Assembly: GCF_022662015.1 (NCBI RefSeq)
Contig: NZ_JAKMCM010000007.1
Location: 1 to 64,000, forward strand
Length of the DNA: 64,000 nucleotides
From: Aestuariivivens sediminicola
GTDB taxonomy: Bacteria > Bacteroidota > Bacteroidia > Flavobacteriales > Flavobacteriaceae
Direction: 5' to 3'
Shown in pieces: positions 25,152 to 34,737 of the stretch. Position 1 is the stretch's first letter. The number at the start of each line of letters is the position of its first letter. The position numbers and the translations under genes were made by a program. The notes beneath the pieces are model-generated. The model worked only from the letters and a program-made list of their open reading frames with translations, searched no databases and was not told where the DNA came from.

Positions 25152-25343
25152 ATCTTTAAGTAAGCTAATAATATTTTTGGTGCTGCAATATAAGAATTAA
25201 ACCGAAGATTGCAAGCGTTTTTTGGTATTTTGACCAAAAAAAAGTGTATTTCACCTTATTTTTTATGCATTTCATCGATGATTTTACTGTTTTCTGGCAG
25301 CGTTTTGTGTTGTATTAACGTGGGTTTTACAAATTTATTATTG

Positions 25344-25351
25344 TATTTTTG
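25344..25351 (+). promoter_or_regulatory. Promoter -7 box upstream of porU
   Basis: TATTTTTG matches TAnnTTTG and leaves a leader of about 55-60 bases before the porU start at 25414. Confidence 0.55.
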
Positions 25352-25413
25352 AAGCGGTAAGAAAAAATCATGCTTTTTAATAATAACGCATATTAAACAA
25401 CGTTATTCTTGCA

Positions 25414-28400
25414 ATGAAAGAGAAAATTTTTGTCCTCATATTTACGATTTGTGCGTTTAGCTTTGCCCAACAAAAGCAATTTACAATCCAATGGAAGGGA
25501 ACACAAAAATTAGCTACAGGCGCTGCTTCTATCGAAATTCCTGCTTTTAACAAGGAGAACTTCAGTTACGATGTGGAGTCAGGTCCCTTATTTGTAGCCC
25601 AGTGGAGGGTGTCTGCTCCTGTCAACGAGTCCTCTGTTGTCGTTAACAATGTGTCTTACCAATCCATACTAAAGAGTGAGTTAAAAGATATCGAGCCCGA
25701 TAAGATTGGAACGGAATTAAGGTATAGTCTGCGTAATTCGGTTGCCCGGAATAAGCGCTTTGCCTTTTTCCAATTGTCACCTATAATTAAGGATGCCAAT
25801 GGAAATTTTAAAAAAGTGACGTCCTTTACTATTGATTTTAAATCTGGAATACCCTCAAACAGAGTTATCTCGAATAAATCCTCACGTACGATATCGAATT
25901 CTGTTTTGAACTCCGGAGAATGGTTCCGGTTTTATGTGGATACCACGGGAGTTTTTAAACTGACGAAAAGTTTTTTGCAGCGATTGGGTGTGAATGTTAA
26001 TTCGATTGATCCTAGAACTGTAAAACTTTATGGTAATGGAGGAAGAATGATTCCCTATGCAAATGCCTCCAATTATCCCTTTGATGTCCCGGAAAATGCT
26101 ATAAGGTTCGTTGGGGAAGAGGATGGCGTCTTTAATAATGAAGATTATATTTTGTTTTATGCCGAAGGCCCCAGGTTATTCGATTCTCAAAGTAATACCA
26201 ATATTAATTGTTACACTGATAAGACCTATTATTATATTAATGTCAGTTCCGGTAACGGAAAACGAATTCAACCCCTAATGCAACCTTCCGGGCCTGTTTC
26301 TATGACCATTGATTCCTATGAAGACTATCAATTCCATGAAAAGGATGTCTACAATATAGCGTCTCTCGGCAGACGATGGTTCGGGGAACGCTTTGATATT
26401 GAAAATCAAAAATCCTTTGAATTCGAATTTCCGGGTTTAATTACTACCATTCCTATTCGTTTAAATGTACATGTTGCCGCGGCATCTTCAACATTAAGTG
26501 CCATGCAGATTCGTGTTAATGGAGCTTCGTTAACGACTCTAAATATGGCTGGTGCTTCAAGCACCAATCTAGCCAATGGTGCACAATACAGTGGGAACGT
26601 GAATGTGAGTAATTCTAATATTGTTGTTGACCTGGAGTTTGACAATCAGGGTAATCCAAGTGCCCTGGGGTATTTGGACTATATTTCCATAGAAGCTACA
26701 CGATCTCTTAATTTCGACGGTAATCAGTTTCAGTTTAAGAACAGCAACGTTTCAACGGCATCCGGTGTCGGGGAATATAGTATTTCAAATGCCTCTCAGA
26801 TTACTGAAGTCTGGGAAGTCACTGATATCTATAATATTACGAGCTTACAAAATGAGGAGTCGGTTTCTACTTTAAGTTTCACATCCACCCTGGGGACATT
26901 AAAAACCTTTGTAGCCTTAACACCACAGGATTATTTTGAACCCGAATTCGACAGTAATACATCCATACCGAATCAAAATATCAAGGGAACTATTTTCACT
27001 AATGAGCAGGGGGAATTTGAGGATATCGATTACATAATCATAGCTCGAAATGACATGTTAAGTCAGGCAGAGCGCCTGGCCAATATTAACAGAAGTAAAT
27101 ACGGACTCAATGTGAAAGTGCTGGGATTAACTCAAATTTACAATGAGTTCAGTTCCGGAAATCAGGATATTGGGGCAATTAGAAATCTGGTTAAGTATGT
27201 CTATGACAACGCAAGTATCCCTGAAAAGAGGTTAAAATACCTCTGTTTATTCGGTGATGGCTCTTACGACTATAAAGACCGAATTTCCAATAACACGAAT
27301 GTGGTACCATCCTGGTACTCATTAAATAGTTTTAATCTAACGAGTTCTTATGTGTCTGATGATTTCTATGGTATGATGGATGATAATGAAGGCATGATGT
27401 CCAATAGCGACCGGTTGGATATTGCCGTAGGCCGTATCCTTGCCGATACACCACAGCGAGCCGAGGAAATGGTAGATAAAATAGAACTCTATTATGCCAA
27501 GGAGGCCTTTGGTAGTTGGCGAAATAATTTTATTGCCGTTTCAGACGATGTCGATGAAGACTGGGAAGGAATTTTACAGCAGACCACAAATGATTTGGGT
27601 GATATGGTCGCTGCTGAAAAACCCTATATTAATGTGGTAAAAATACATAGCGATGCTTATGAGCAAGAAGTCTCTTCAGGTGGTGAGCGTTATCCTCTGG
27701 TTACGAACGCATTAGTAAGCGGTATTGATAAAGGGGCACTGATAGTGAATTACTTTGGACATGGTGGAGAAGATGGCCTGGCAGGAGAACGGATTTTTTT
27801 AAAACCAAATATTGAGAGCTTGCAAAATTTGTGCAAACTTAATTGTTTCGTTACTGTAACCTGTGAATTCACCAAGTTTGATAATCCCTTAAGAGAAACA
27901 GCGGGCGAGTTCACTTACTGGAATAAAGAAGCCGGTGCTATTGGGCTCATTACCACAACCCGACAAGTATTTGTTATTTTTGGAACCGATTTCAACAATG
28001 TTTTAGAGCAGTATTTGTTTTCATTCAGTGATAACGATAGTTATAGCGACTATGAATATCCATCTGCTGCCGAAGCTTTGCGTTTAACTAAAAATGATCC
28101 TGCAATAGCCAGTCAGAGTCAGAGGCGCTTAGTATTTTATATTGGAGATCCCGCAATGCAACTTGCTTTTCCAAAACCTAACATCAGACTAACAGCCATT
28201 AATGATGTACCGGTAACACAGGCTAACGATACACTTAAAGCTTTAAGTTATGTAAAACTGGCCGGTGAGGTCACCGATGTCAATGGTAACTTACTCACGA
28301 ATTATAACGGAACTTTGTCTACAACCATTTATGACAAATATGTTGATAGGCAAACCTTGGCAAACGATGGGACAAGGGACTCTGATGGACAATTGATAAA

Positions 28401-29292
28401 GCTTGACTTTACCACCCTTGGATCTGTTATTTTCAGGGGTCAGGCATCGATACAAAATGGTCAGTTCGAGTTCGATTTTGTCGTACCCAGAGATGTCGGT
28501 ATTCCAGTGGGCTATGGCAAACTCAGTTTTTATGCTAAAAATGAAGCATTGACCGAAGACCAGACGGGGGCGAGTATAAATCAGGTGCTCATTGGAAGTT
28601 TAAATGAAAATGCAGCCGAAGATAATACCGGACCGTTAATTACCTTATATATGAACGATGAAAATTTTGTTTCAGGAGGAATAACTAACGAATCCCCAAC
28701 ATTACTCGCAAAACTGGAGGATATTAACGGCATTAATACGGCAAGCGGTATCGGACATGATATCGTTGCCATTATAGACGGTGATGAAACCAATCCTTAT
28801 GTTTTGAACGATTATTATCAAACTGAGGTTGATGATTACCAGAAAGGTGTGGTGAGTTTTCCATTCAGAGATTTGGAGCCAGGTCTCCATACACTAACAC
28901 TTAAAGCATGGGATGTCTATAATAACTCGTCCATTGCAGAGATTCAGTTTATAGTTTTCGATAAAGACCAGGAATTAGTCATAAACAATGTATTAAATTA
29001 CCCCAATCCGTTTGTGAATTATACAGAATTTTGGTTCAATCACAATAGTTCGACCCCTTTAGACGTTTCAATACAGATATTTACCGTGTCGGGAAAATTG
29101 GTTAAGACCATAAATGGTCAAACGAATGCGGGATCAAAAATAACCAGTTCCTTATCCAGAGATTTGATCTGGGATGGTCGCGATGATTTCGGTGATAAAA
29201 TAGGAAAGGGTGTTTATATTTATAAGCTTACGGTCAAATCATCTCTGTTAAACAAAAAAGTGGAAAAAATAGAAAAACTTGTCATTTTATAA
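25414..29292 (+). CDS. porU: Type IX secretion system sortase PorU
   Basis: The 1292-residue product is the gingipain-like (family C25) protease that removes the C-terminal sorting domain from T9SS cargo at the cell surface and attaches cargo to the envelope. A Sec signal ends near residue 18. The C25 catalytic pair is His783 in NYFGHGGEDG and Cys817 in VTVTCEFTKF. The C-terminal part holds Ig-like and sorting-domain-like regions (LNYPNPFVNYTEFWF and GKGVYIYKLTV). PorU works with PorV, encoded by the next gene, 96 bases downstream. Length is normal for flavobacterial PorU. Confidence 0.96.
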   Translation: MKEKIFVLIFTICAFSFAQQKQFTIQWKGTQKLATGAASIEIPAFNKENFSYDVESGPLFVAQWRVSAPVNESSVVVNNVSYQSILKSELKDIEPDKIGTELRYSLRNSVARNKRFAFFQLSPIIKDANGNFKKVTSFTIDFKSGIPSNRVISNKSSRTISNSVLNSGEWFRFYVDTTGVFKLTKSFLQRLGVNVNSIDPRTVKLYGNGGRMIPYANASNYPFDVPENAIRFVGEEDGVFNNEDYILFYAEGPRLFDSQSNTNINCYTDKTYYYINVSSGNGKRIQPLMQPSGPVSMTIDSYEDYQFHEKDVYNIASLGRRWFGERFDIENQKSFEFEFPGLITTIPIRLNVHVAAASSTLSAMQIRVNGASLTTLNMAGASSTNLANGAQYSGNVNVSNSNIVVDLEFDNQGNPSALGYLDYISIEATRSLNFDGNQFQFKNSNVSTASGVGEYSISNASQITEVWEVTDIYNITSLQNEESVSTLSFTSTLGTLKTFVALTPQDYFEPEFDSNTSIPNQNIKGTIFTNEQGEFEDIDYIIIARNDMLSQAERLANINRSKYGLNVKVLGLTQIYNEFSSGNQDIGAIRNLVKYVYDNASIPEKRLKYLCLFGDGSYDYKDRISNNTNVVPSWYSLNSFNLTSSYVSDDFYGMMDDNEGMMSNSDRLDIAVGRILADTPQRAEEMVDKIELYYAKEAFGSWRNNFIAVSDDVDEDWEGILQQTTNDLGDMVAAEKPYINVVKIHSDAYEQEVSSGGERYPLVTNALVSGIDKGALIVNYFGHGGEDGLAGERIFLKPNIESLQNLCKLNCFVTVTCEFTKFDNPLRETAGEFTYWNKEAGAIGLITTTRQVFVIFGTDFNNVLEQYLFSFSDNDSYSDYEYPSAAEALRLTKNDPAIASQSQRRLVFYIGDPAMQLAFPKPNIRLTAINDVPVTQANDTLKALSYVKLAGEVTDVNGNLLTNYNGTLSTTIYDKYVDRQTLANDGTRDSDGQLIKLDFTTLGSVIFRGQASIQNGQFEFDFVVPRDVGIPVGYGKLSFYAKNEALTEDQTGASINQVLIGSLNENAAEDNTGPLITLYMNDENFVSGGITNESPTLLAKLEDINGINTASGIGHDIVAIIDGDETNPYVLNDYYQTEVDDYQKGVVSFPFRDLEPGLHTLTLKAWDVYNNSSIAEIQFIVFDKDQELVINNVLNYPNPFVNYTEFWFNHNSSTPLDVSIQIFTVSGKLVKTINGQTNAGSKITSSLSRDLIWDGRDDFGDKIGKGVYIYKLTVKSSLLNKKVEKIEKLVIL

Positions 29293-29363
29293 CTCTTATG
29301 AGGTTTGTAACCGATAATTTTTGCAGGTTAGGGGTAAAGGTGACATCAAAATAAAATATGAAT

Positions 29364-29371
29364 TATATTTG
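29364..29371 (+). promoter_or_regulatory. Promoter -7 box for porV
   Basis: TATATTTG lies 17 bases before the porV start codon. It gives porV its own promoter within the porU-porV interval. Confidence 0.65.
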
Positions 29372-29388
29372 CTAACTAAACTTATTAC

Positions 29389-30612
29389 ATGAAGAATAGA
29401 TTATTAATGCTAATGGCATTGGCCATGATGTTCAAATTACAGGCTCAAACAATTATAGCTCCTTATGATAATGACTCCAGGGTTATCACGACGGGGATTC
29501 CTTTTGTACTCATAGCACCAGATGCTCGAGCCGCGGCAATGGGCGATATGGGAGTAGCAACCTCAGTGGATGCGTTTTCGCAGCAATGGAACCCTTCAAA
29601 ATATGTGTTTTCGGAAACCAAGTCAGGAATAGCTGTGAGTTACACGCCATACCTGAGTAAGTTGGTTAATGATATATTTTTGGGAAATATCACCTATTTT
29701 AATCGTCTTGATGAACGGAGTGCTTTTGCCGCGAGTTTAAAGTATTTCTCGCTTGGCGATATTGAATTTGTACCTGATGAATTTGCAACGCCTTTAATTC
29801 AGCGACCAAATGAATTAACCATAGATGCCTCTTACGCCTTGAGGCTGAGTGATCAGTTTGCAATGTCGGTGGCCATGCGCTATTTAAGATCGGATTTAAG
29901 ACTGCAGGGCGTTGATGGAGATATTACTGCAGCCAGTACTTTTGGTGTGGACATATCGGGATATTATCAAAGTGAGGAAGAAGCGTATAACGATTTTAAT
30001 GGGCGTTGGCGATTGGGATTCGCCTTACAGAATATAGGGCCGAAATTCAAGTACGATGAAGGTGGGCAAGATAATTTTCAACCCACTAATCTGAGGTTAG
30101 GCGGTGGATTTGATTTCATTTTTGATGATTACAATAAAATAGCAGTCACAGCCGAGGTGGCGAAGTTATTAGTACCAACCCCACCTATTTTAGGTGTTGA
30201 GTTCGAGGATGTGAATGGCAATGGGACCTATGAACCCAGTGAGGATAATTTAATTGCTGAGAATGTCATTTACAAAGGTCAGTCACAAGATGTGAGTTTT
30301 TTATCGGGTATATTCCAGTCCTTTGGAGATGCTCCCGGAGGGTTTAGTGAAGAGCTTAAAGAATTTACCTGGGCCTTGGGTGCGGAATATTTGTATCAGG
30401 ATTCCTTTGCGATGCGAGCAGGATTTTTTAATGAAGCCGAAGAAAAGGGTGCCAGAAAGTTTTTTGCATTAGGGGCAGGGTTTAAGTATAATGTTGTGAA
30501 TATCGATTTATCTTATTTGTTTTCAGCGTCGAAAGTTCAAAGTCCTCTGGAAAACACCCTACGCTTTTCATTGACCTTCAATATTGGAGCCGATGCCTAT
30601 ACAGAGTATTAA
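29389..30612 (+). CDS. porV: Type IX secretion outer-membrane protein PorV (LptO)
   Basis: The 407-residue product has a Sec signal (cleavage near LQAQ at 17-20) and the FadL-like beta-barrel pattern of PorV, with the conserved N-terminal segment DARAAAMGDMGVATS (about 44-58). PorV is the shuttle that collects T9SS cargo from the translocon and presents it to PorU. The porU-porV-cdd-pdhA order is characteristic of flavobacteria. A terminator follows directly. Confidence 0.96.
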   Translation: MKNRLLMLMALAMMFKLQAQTIIAPYDNDSRVITTGIPFVLIAPDARAAAMGDMGVATSVDAFSQQWNPSKYVFSETKSGIAVSYTPYLSKLVNDIFLGNITYFNRLDERSAFAASLKYFSLGDIEFVPDEFATPLIQRPNELTIDASYALRLSDQFAMSVAMRYLRSDLRLQGVDGDITAASTFGVDISGYYQSEEEAYNDFNGRWRLGFALQNIGPKFKYDEGGQDNFQPTNLRLGGGFDFIFDDYNKIAVTAEVAKLLVPTPPILGVEFEDVNGNGTYEPSEDNLIAENVIYKGQSQDVSFLSGIFQSFGDAPGGFSEELKEFTWALGAEYLYQDSFAMRAGFFNEAEEKGARKFFALGAGFKYNVVNIDLSYLFSASKVQSPLENTLRFSLTFNIGADAYTEY

Positions 30613-30638
30613 TATCAAGGCGTTTAGGTTAGTATACA

Positions 30639-30673
30639 AAAACTATTGTCCCATGAACAATAGTTTTTTTTTA
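30639..30673 (+). terminator. Terminator after porV
   Basis: A perfect 11-bp stem, AAAACTATTGT with ACAATAGTTTT, a 7-base loop and a run of T residues to about 30672. Confidence 0.9.
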
Positions 30674-30699
30674 CCTTAGTGTTATAATTTCAGTGCATT

Positions 30700-31182
30700 A
30701 TGAAGGAAATTAATATACCGTGTGTTGTCCATGTATATGATGATAGAGACCAGCTTACCGCTGATGTGAAGGATTTAATGGAAAGCGCTGTGAGTGCACG
30801 AGACAGTGCTTATGCCCCTTACTCAGATTTTAAAGTAGGTGCTGCCCTTTTGTTAGATAATGGTGAGGTGATAACCGGGAGTAATCAGGAAAATGCTTCT
30901 TATCCATCAGGATTGTGTGCCGAACGCACTGTTGTTTACTATGCCGGGGCGAAATATCCGGATGCCAGGTTTTTAAAGATGTGCATAACAGCCGCTTCAA
31001 GCAATAGCACCACCTTCGATCCTATCCCACCCTGTGGGGCCTGCCGACAAGCCATAGTAGAGTATGAGATCAAACAAGAAAGCCCTATTGAAATTTATTT
31101 TATGGGAGCATCGGGGAAAGTCATGAAATCACATTCCTTAGCTAATTTATTACCATTGGTTTTCGACAAATCGGTGTTATAG
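30700..31182 (+). CDS. cdd: Cytidine deaminase
   Basis: The 160-residue zinc enzyme converts cytidine and deoxycytidine to uridine forms for pyrimidine salvage. The zinc site is complete: CAE in SGLCAERTVV (Cys ligand and catalytic Glu) and PCGACRQ with the two further cysteines. The single Cys-Ala-Glu form is that of tetrameric CDAs. The N terminus is about 25 residues longer than the shortest family members. It is in its usual flavobacterial position after porV. Confidence 0.95.
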   Translation: MKEINIPCVVHVYDDRDQLTADVKDLMESAVSARDSAYAPYSDFKVGAALLLDNGEVITGSNQENASYPSGLCAERTVVYYAGAKYPDARFLKMCITAASSNSTTFDPIPPCGACRQAIVEYEIKQESPIEIYFMGASGKVMKSHSLANLLPLVFDKSVL

Positions 31183-31418
31183 GACACTATCCATTTAAAA
31201 CATGTGCTCAGATTCTTCAGTTCAATTTTAATTCTGAACATGCCTGAGAATTACGATCGATCATATGGACTTAAAGATAGCTGTTTCTTTTCCATTAAAG
31301 GTTTAAAATTTTTAACATCAAAAAATAGGAAATTACCAATACAGACTTGAAATGATTGATTTTTTTAATATTTTTCTAGTTTAGGCATCTTGCATTTTTC
31401 CAATAGAACACAAAATAT

Positions 31419-31426
31419 TACTTTTG
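31419..31426 (+). promoter_or_regulatory. Promoter -7 box for pdhA-pdhC
   Basis: TACTTTTG matches TAnnTTTG and sits about 31 bases before the pdhA start. Confidence 0.6.
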
Positions 31427-31457
31427 TACTTCGCATTAATAAAACTACTATAAGTCA

Positions 31458-32456
31458 ATGCAAAAAATAACAAAAGAGGTTTACCTTAAATGGTACGAAG
31501 ACATGTTGTTCTGGAGAAAGTTTGAAGACAAACTGGCTGCGGTTTATATTCAACAAAAAGTAAGAGGCTTTCTTCATTTATACAATGGTCAGGAGGCCGT
31601 GTTGGCAGGTGCTTTACATGCCATGGATTTGACTAAAGATAAAATGATTACGGCCTACCGGAACCATGTACAGCCCATTGGAATGGGTGTTGATCCCAGA
31701 CGAGTCATGGCAGAATTATATGGCAAAGGAACAGGAACATCTCAGGGACTAGGGGGGTCCATGCATATCTTTTCAAAAGAACACCGCTTTTATGGTGGCC
31801 ACGGTATCGTTGGAGGACAGATTCCTTTGGGTGCAGGAATAGCATTTGGAGATAAGTATCATGGTAGTGATGCGGTTACCCTATGCTGCTTTGGCGATGG
31901 GGCTGCAAGGCAAGGTTCCTTGCACGAAACCTTTAACTTGGCCATGCTGTGGAATTTACCTGTGGTGTTTGTATGTGAGAATAACGGTTATGCCATGGGA
32001 ACTTCCGTCGAACGTACGGCAAACCATGAGGATATTTGGAAACTAGGTCTGGGCTATGAAATGCCTTGTGGTCCGGTGGACGGTATGAATCCGGTTAAGG
32101 CTGCAGAGGCCTTCGATGAGGCGATACAACGGGCGAGAAAAGGTGGAGGTCCGACATTCCTGGAATTAAAAACATACCGTTACAGAGGACACTCCATGAG
32201 TGACGCACAACATTACAGAACAAAAGCAGAAGTCGAAGAGTATAAAAAAATAGATCCAATCACTCAGGTTAAAAATGTTATCTTAGAGAAGAAATATGCT
32301 ACCGAAGCTGATTTGAAAAAAATTGATAAACGAGTAAAGGACAAAGTTTCGGAATGTGAGAAATTTGCTGAAGAATCACCTTGGCCAGAGAAAAATGTGA
32401 TGTACGATGTGGTTTACGAGCAAGAAGATTATCCATTTATTCAACATAAATTATAG
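31458..32456 (+). CDS. pdhA: Pyruvate dehydrogenase E1 component, alpha subunit
   Basis: The 332-residue product binds thiamine diphosphate and decarboxylates pyruvate as part of an alpha2beta2 E1. The TPP motif begins at GDGAARQGSLHETFN and ends with ENNGYAMGTS (about 142-181). The phosphorylation-loop region YRYRGHSMSDAQHYR is conserved. The E1 beta gene is not adjacent, as is usual in flavobacteria. It ends three bases before the E2 gene, so the two are co-transcribed. Confidence 0.96.
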   Translation: MQKITKEVYLKWYEDMLFWRKFEDKLAAVYIQQKVRGFLHLYNGQEAVLAGALHAMDLTKDKMITAYRNHVQPIGMGVDPRRVMAELYGKGTGTSQGLGGSMHIFSKEHRFYGGHGIVGGQIPLGAGIAFGDKYHGSDAVTLCCFGDGAARQGSLHETFNLAMLWNLPVVFVCENNGYAMGTSVERTANHEDIWKLGLGYEMPCGPVDGMNPVKAAEAFDEAIQRARKGGGPTFLELKTYRYRGHSMSDAQHYRTKAEVEEYKKIDPITQVKNVILEKKYATEADLKKIDKRVKDKVSECEKFAEESPWPEKNVMYDVVYEQEDYPFIQHKL

Positions 32457-32459
32457 ACA

Positions 32460-34112
32460 ATGGCAGTAGTAGTAAATATGCCGCGATTAAGCGATACCAT
32501 GGAGGAAGGTACCGTTGCGACCTGGTTAAAAAAAGTTGGGGATAAAGTTGAAGAAGGCGATATTTTAGCAGAAATTGAAACGGATAAGGCTACCATGGAG
32601 TTTGAATCCTTTAATGAGGGCGTCCTGCTTCATATCGGGGTTCAAGAAGGGGAAACCACAAAAGTAGATGAATTACTGGCGATTATAGGAGAAGAAGGAG
32701 AGGATATATCAGGATTATTGAATGGTGAAAAGGATACAGCTTCTCAAGAGGACCAGCCGGGCGCTCAGGATGATAAAGACAAGTCTGAACAAGATACTAC
32801 TGCGTCGACCGCATCTGATACAAAAACGGAATCAAAGGCCCAAGAGGCGCTGCCGGAAGGAGTAGTAGTTGTTACCATGCCACGCTTGAGTGATACCATG
32901 GAGGAAGGTACCGTAGCCACCTGGATAAAGAAAGTGGGTGATACGGTTGAGGAAGGTGATATTCTGGCTGAAATTGAAACCGATAAGGCGACCATGGAGT
33001 TTGAATCTTTTCAATCGGGTACCCTTTTAGAAATCGGTTTACAGGAAGGTGAATCAGCAAAGGTAGATGACTTATTAGCTATTATTGGTCCGGCTGGAAC
33101 CGATGTTTCCGGTGTAGCGGCTAACTTTAAGGCACCTGTATCTGCTCAGAAGGATGATGCTCCTAAAGTTGAGGTTCAAGAAGAGACGCCGAAAGCGCCT
33201 CAGGTTACTCCTGCTGAACAAAGAGAGAACGCTACTAAACCCGTCGCTTCTGCTTCAAATGGACGATTATTTGCCTCACCCTTGGCAAAGCGATTGGCCG
33301 AGGAAAAGGGTATCAATTTAAGTCATGTTCAAGGATCGGGAGAGCATGGTCGAATTATAAAGCGCGATATCGAAAATTACACCCCTGTCGCTACAGGGTC
33401 GGCCATCGGTAAATTTGTCCCTGCCGGTCAGGAAGATTTTGAAGATGTTCCAAACTCACAGATGCGTAAGGCCATAGCCAAGGCATTAACCAATTCGAAA
33501 TTTTCGGCACCCCATTATTATTTAGCTGTAGAATTTAATATGGACAATGCCATTGCATTCCGTGAGCAGTTTAATTCCATTCCAGACACTAAAATTTCAT
33601 TTAACGATATGATTGTTAAGGCCTGTGCGTTGGCACTGAAACAACATTCACAGGTGAATTCTCAGTGGTTTCCGGATAAAATGCGTTTAAATAATCATGT
33701 ACATATTGGGGTTGCTGTTGCCGTTCCTGATGGATTGGTAGTGCCCGTAGTGCGATTCGCGAATGAACAAAGCTTACCGCAGATTGGAGCCGCAGTTAAG
33801 GAGCTGGCAGGAAAAGCAAGAAATAAGAAATTGACACCTCAGGAAATGGAGGGTAGTACATTTACCGTTTCAAACCTAGGGATGTTTGGGATCGATTATT
33901 TTACATCAATAATAAATCAACCGAATTCCGCTATATTATCTGTTGGCGCCATCGTTCAAAAACCAGTGGTGAAAAACGGTCAGGTTGTTGTTGGCAACAC
34001 CATGAAATTAACCCTCGCCTGTGACCACAGAACGGTTGACGGTGCCACTGGTGCTGAATTCCTTCAAACGTTAAGAGGCTATATTGAAAACCCTGTGACC
34101 ATGTTAGTCTAG
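32460..34112 (+). CDS. pdhC: Pyruvate dehydrogenase E2 (dihydrolipoamide acetyltransferase)
   Basis: The 550-residue E2 has two nearly identical lipoyl domains (lipoylated Lys43 and about Lys176, each in ETDKATM), joined by Ala/Glu/Lys/Ser-rich linkers. A peripheral subunit-binding domain follows (about 272-308, FASPLAKRLAEEKGIN ... GRIIKRDIENY), then the acetyltransferase core ending in DHRTVDGATGAEF with catalytic His523. The two lipoyl domains are a recent-looking internal duplication at DNA level. E3 is encoded elsewhere. Confidence 0.96.
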   Translation: MAVVVNMPRLSDTMEEGTVATWLKKVGDKVEEGDILAEIETDKATMEFESFNEGVLLHIGVQEGETTKVDELLAIIGEEGEDISGLLNGEKDTASQEDQPGAQDDKDKSEQDTTASTASDTKTESKAQEALPEGVVVVTMPRLSDTMEEGTVATWIKKVGDTVEEGDILAEIETDKATMEFESFQSGTLLEIGLQEGESAKVDDLLAIIGPAGTDVSGVAANFKAPVSAQKDDAPKVEVQEETPKAPQVTPAEQRENATKPVASASNGRLFASPLAKRLAEEKGINLSHVQGSGEHGRIIKRDIENYTPVATGSAIGKFVPAGQEDFEDVPNSQMRKAIAKALTNSKFSAPHYYLAVEFNMDNAIAFREQFNSIPDTKISFNDMIVKACALALKQHSQVNSQWFPDKMRLNNHVHIGVAVAVPDGLVVPVVRFANEQSLPQIGAAVKELAGKARNKKLTPQEMEGSTFTVSNLGMFGIDYFTSIINQPNSAILSVGAIVQKPVVKNGQVVVGNTMKLTLACDHRTVDGATGAEFLQTLRGYIENPVTMLV

Positions 34113-34136
34113 ATAAGGAAAAGGATTAAAAATGAT

Positions 34137-34163
34137 AAAAGCCCTCTAATTGAGGGCTTTTTT
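34137..34163 (+). terminator. Terminator after pdhC
   Basis: AAAGCCCTC and GAGGGCTTT form a 9-bp stem with a TAATT loop, followed by T residues. A-rich sequence on the left side may let it also serve the converging gene at 34189. Confidence 0.88.
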
Positions 34164-34188
34164 AATACCTGGTAATCAGTAATACGAT

Positions 34189-34584
34189 TTAATCCAGATT
34201 GGCTGTCGAAGGATCGATAACTGTTTTTACTTCAGCTACAGAGTTTGCGGGAAAACCTCCTTTTGATGCATGTTCCCTAACTAGATCTTCGTTCTTGGCC
34301 CTGTAAACACAATATATTTTATCTCCAGTCACATAACTATGTAACCATTTTATGTTCTCTTCCCCCATTTTGTGTAAAACACCGCATGAGGTCTGAGAAA
34401 TCGCCTCTAATTCATCTGCAGATAAATTTCCTGCTCCTGGGAGTTCTCGTTCAATGACATAAACATGGTTGTCTGCTGCCTTGAGTTCGTTTCTTAATAA
34501 ATCTGGTACTGTTGCTTCCTGTGCCATAAGATTAAAATTTACGATGGCAATTGCCATAATTAATACTGATTTTAGAAGTTTCAT
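34189..34584 (-). CDS. Exported DUF4242 (nickel-binding-like) protein
   Basis: Start chosen at the Met that begins a clean Sec signal (MKLLKSVLIMAIAIVNFN, cleavage near LMAQ), giving 131 residues; the longer open frame upstream to 34695 lacks a signal. The mature part is one DUF4242-type ferredoxin-like domain: HVYVIERELPGAGNLSADEL, a conserved Cys in TSCGVL, SYVTGDKIYCVYRA and a final EVKTVIDP. The same domain heads the regulator encoded just upstream at 34738-35844. Its ligand is not known to me; members are annotated as possible nickel binders. Confidence 0.75.
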   Translation of the reverse strand: MKLLKSVLIMAIAIVNFNLMAQEATVPDLLRNELKAADNHVYVIERELPGAGNLSADELEAISQTSCGVLHKMGEENIKWLHSYVTGDKIYCVYRAKNEDLVREHASKGGFPANSVAEVKTVIDPSTANLD

Positions 34585-34737
34585 AACGCATTGAATTTTA
34601 GTTAATAAATTGGTGGTTTTTATGATTCTAAAATTAATAACGAACCTATAAAAGGATTTCCACAAATCATTCAAATCTTTAGAAATTTGATTCATTTGTT
34701 AGATTTATCCGAATTCGATGGAATTAAGTGGACTCAA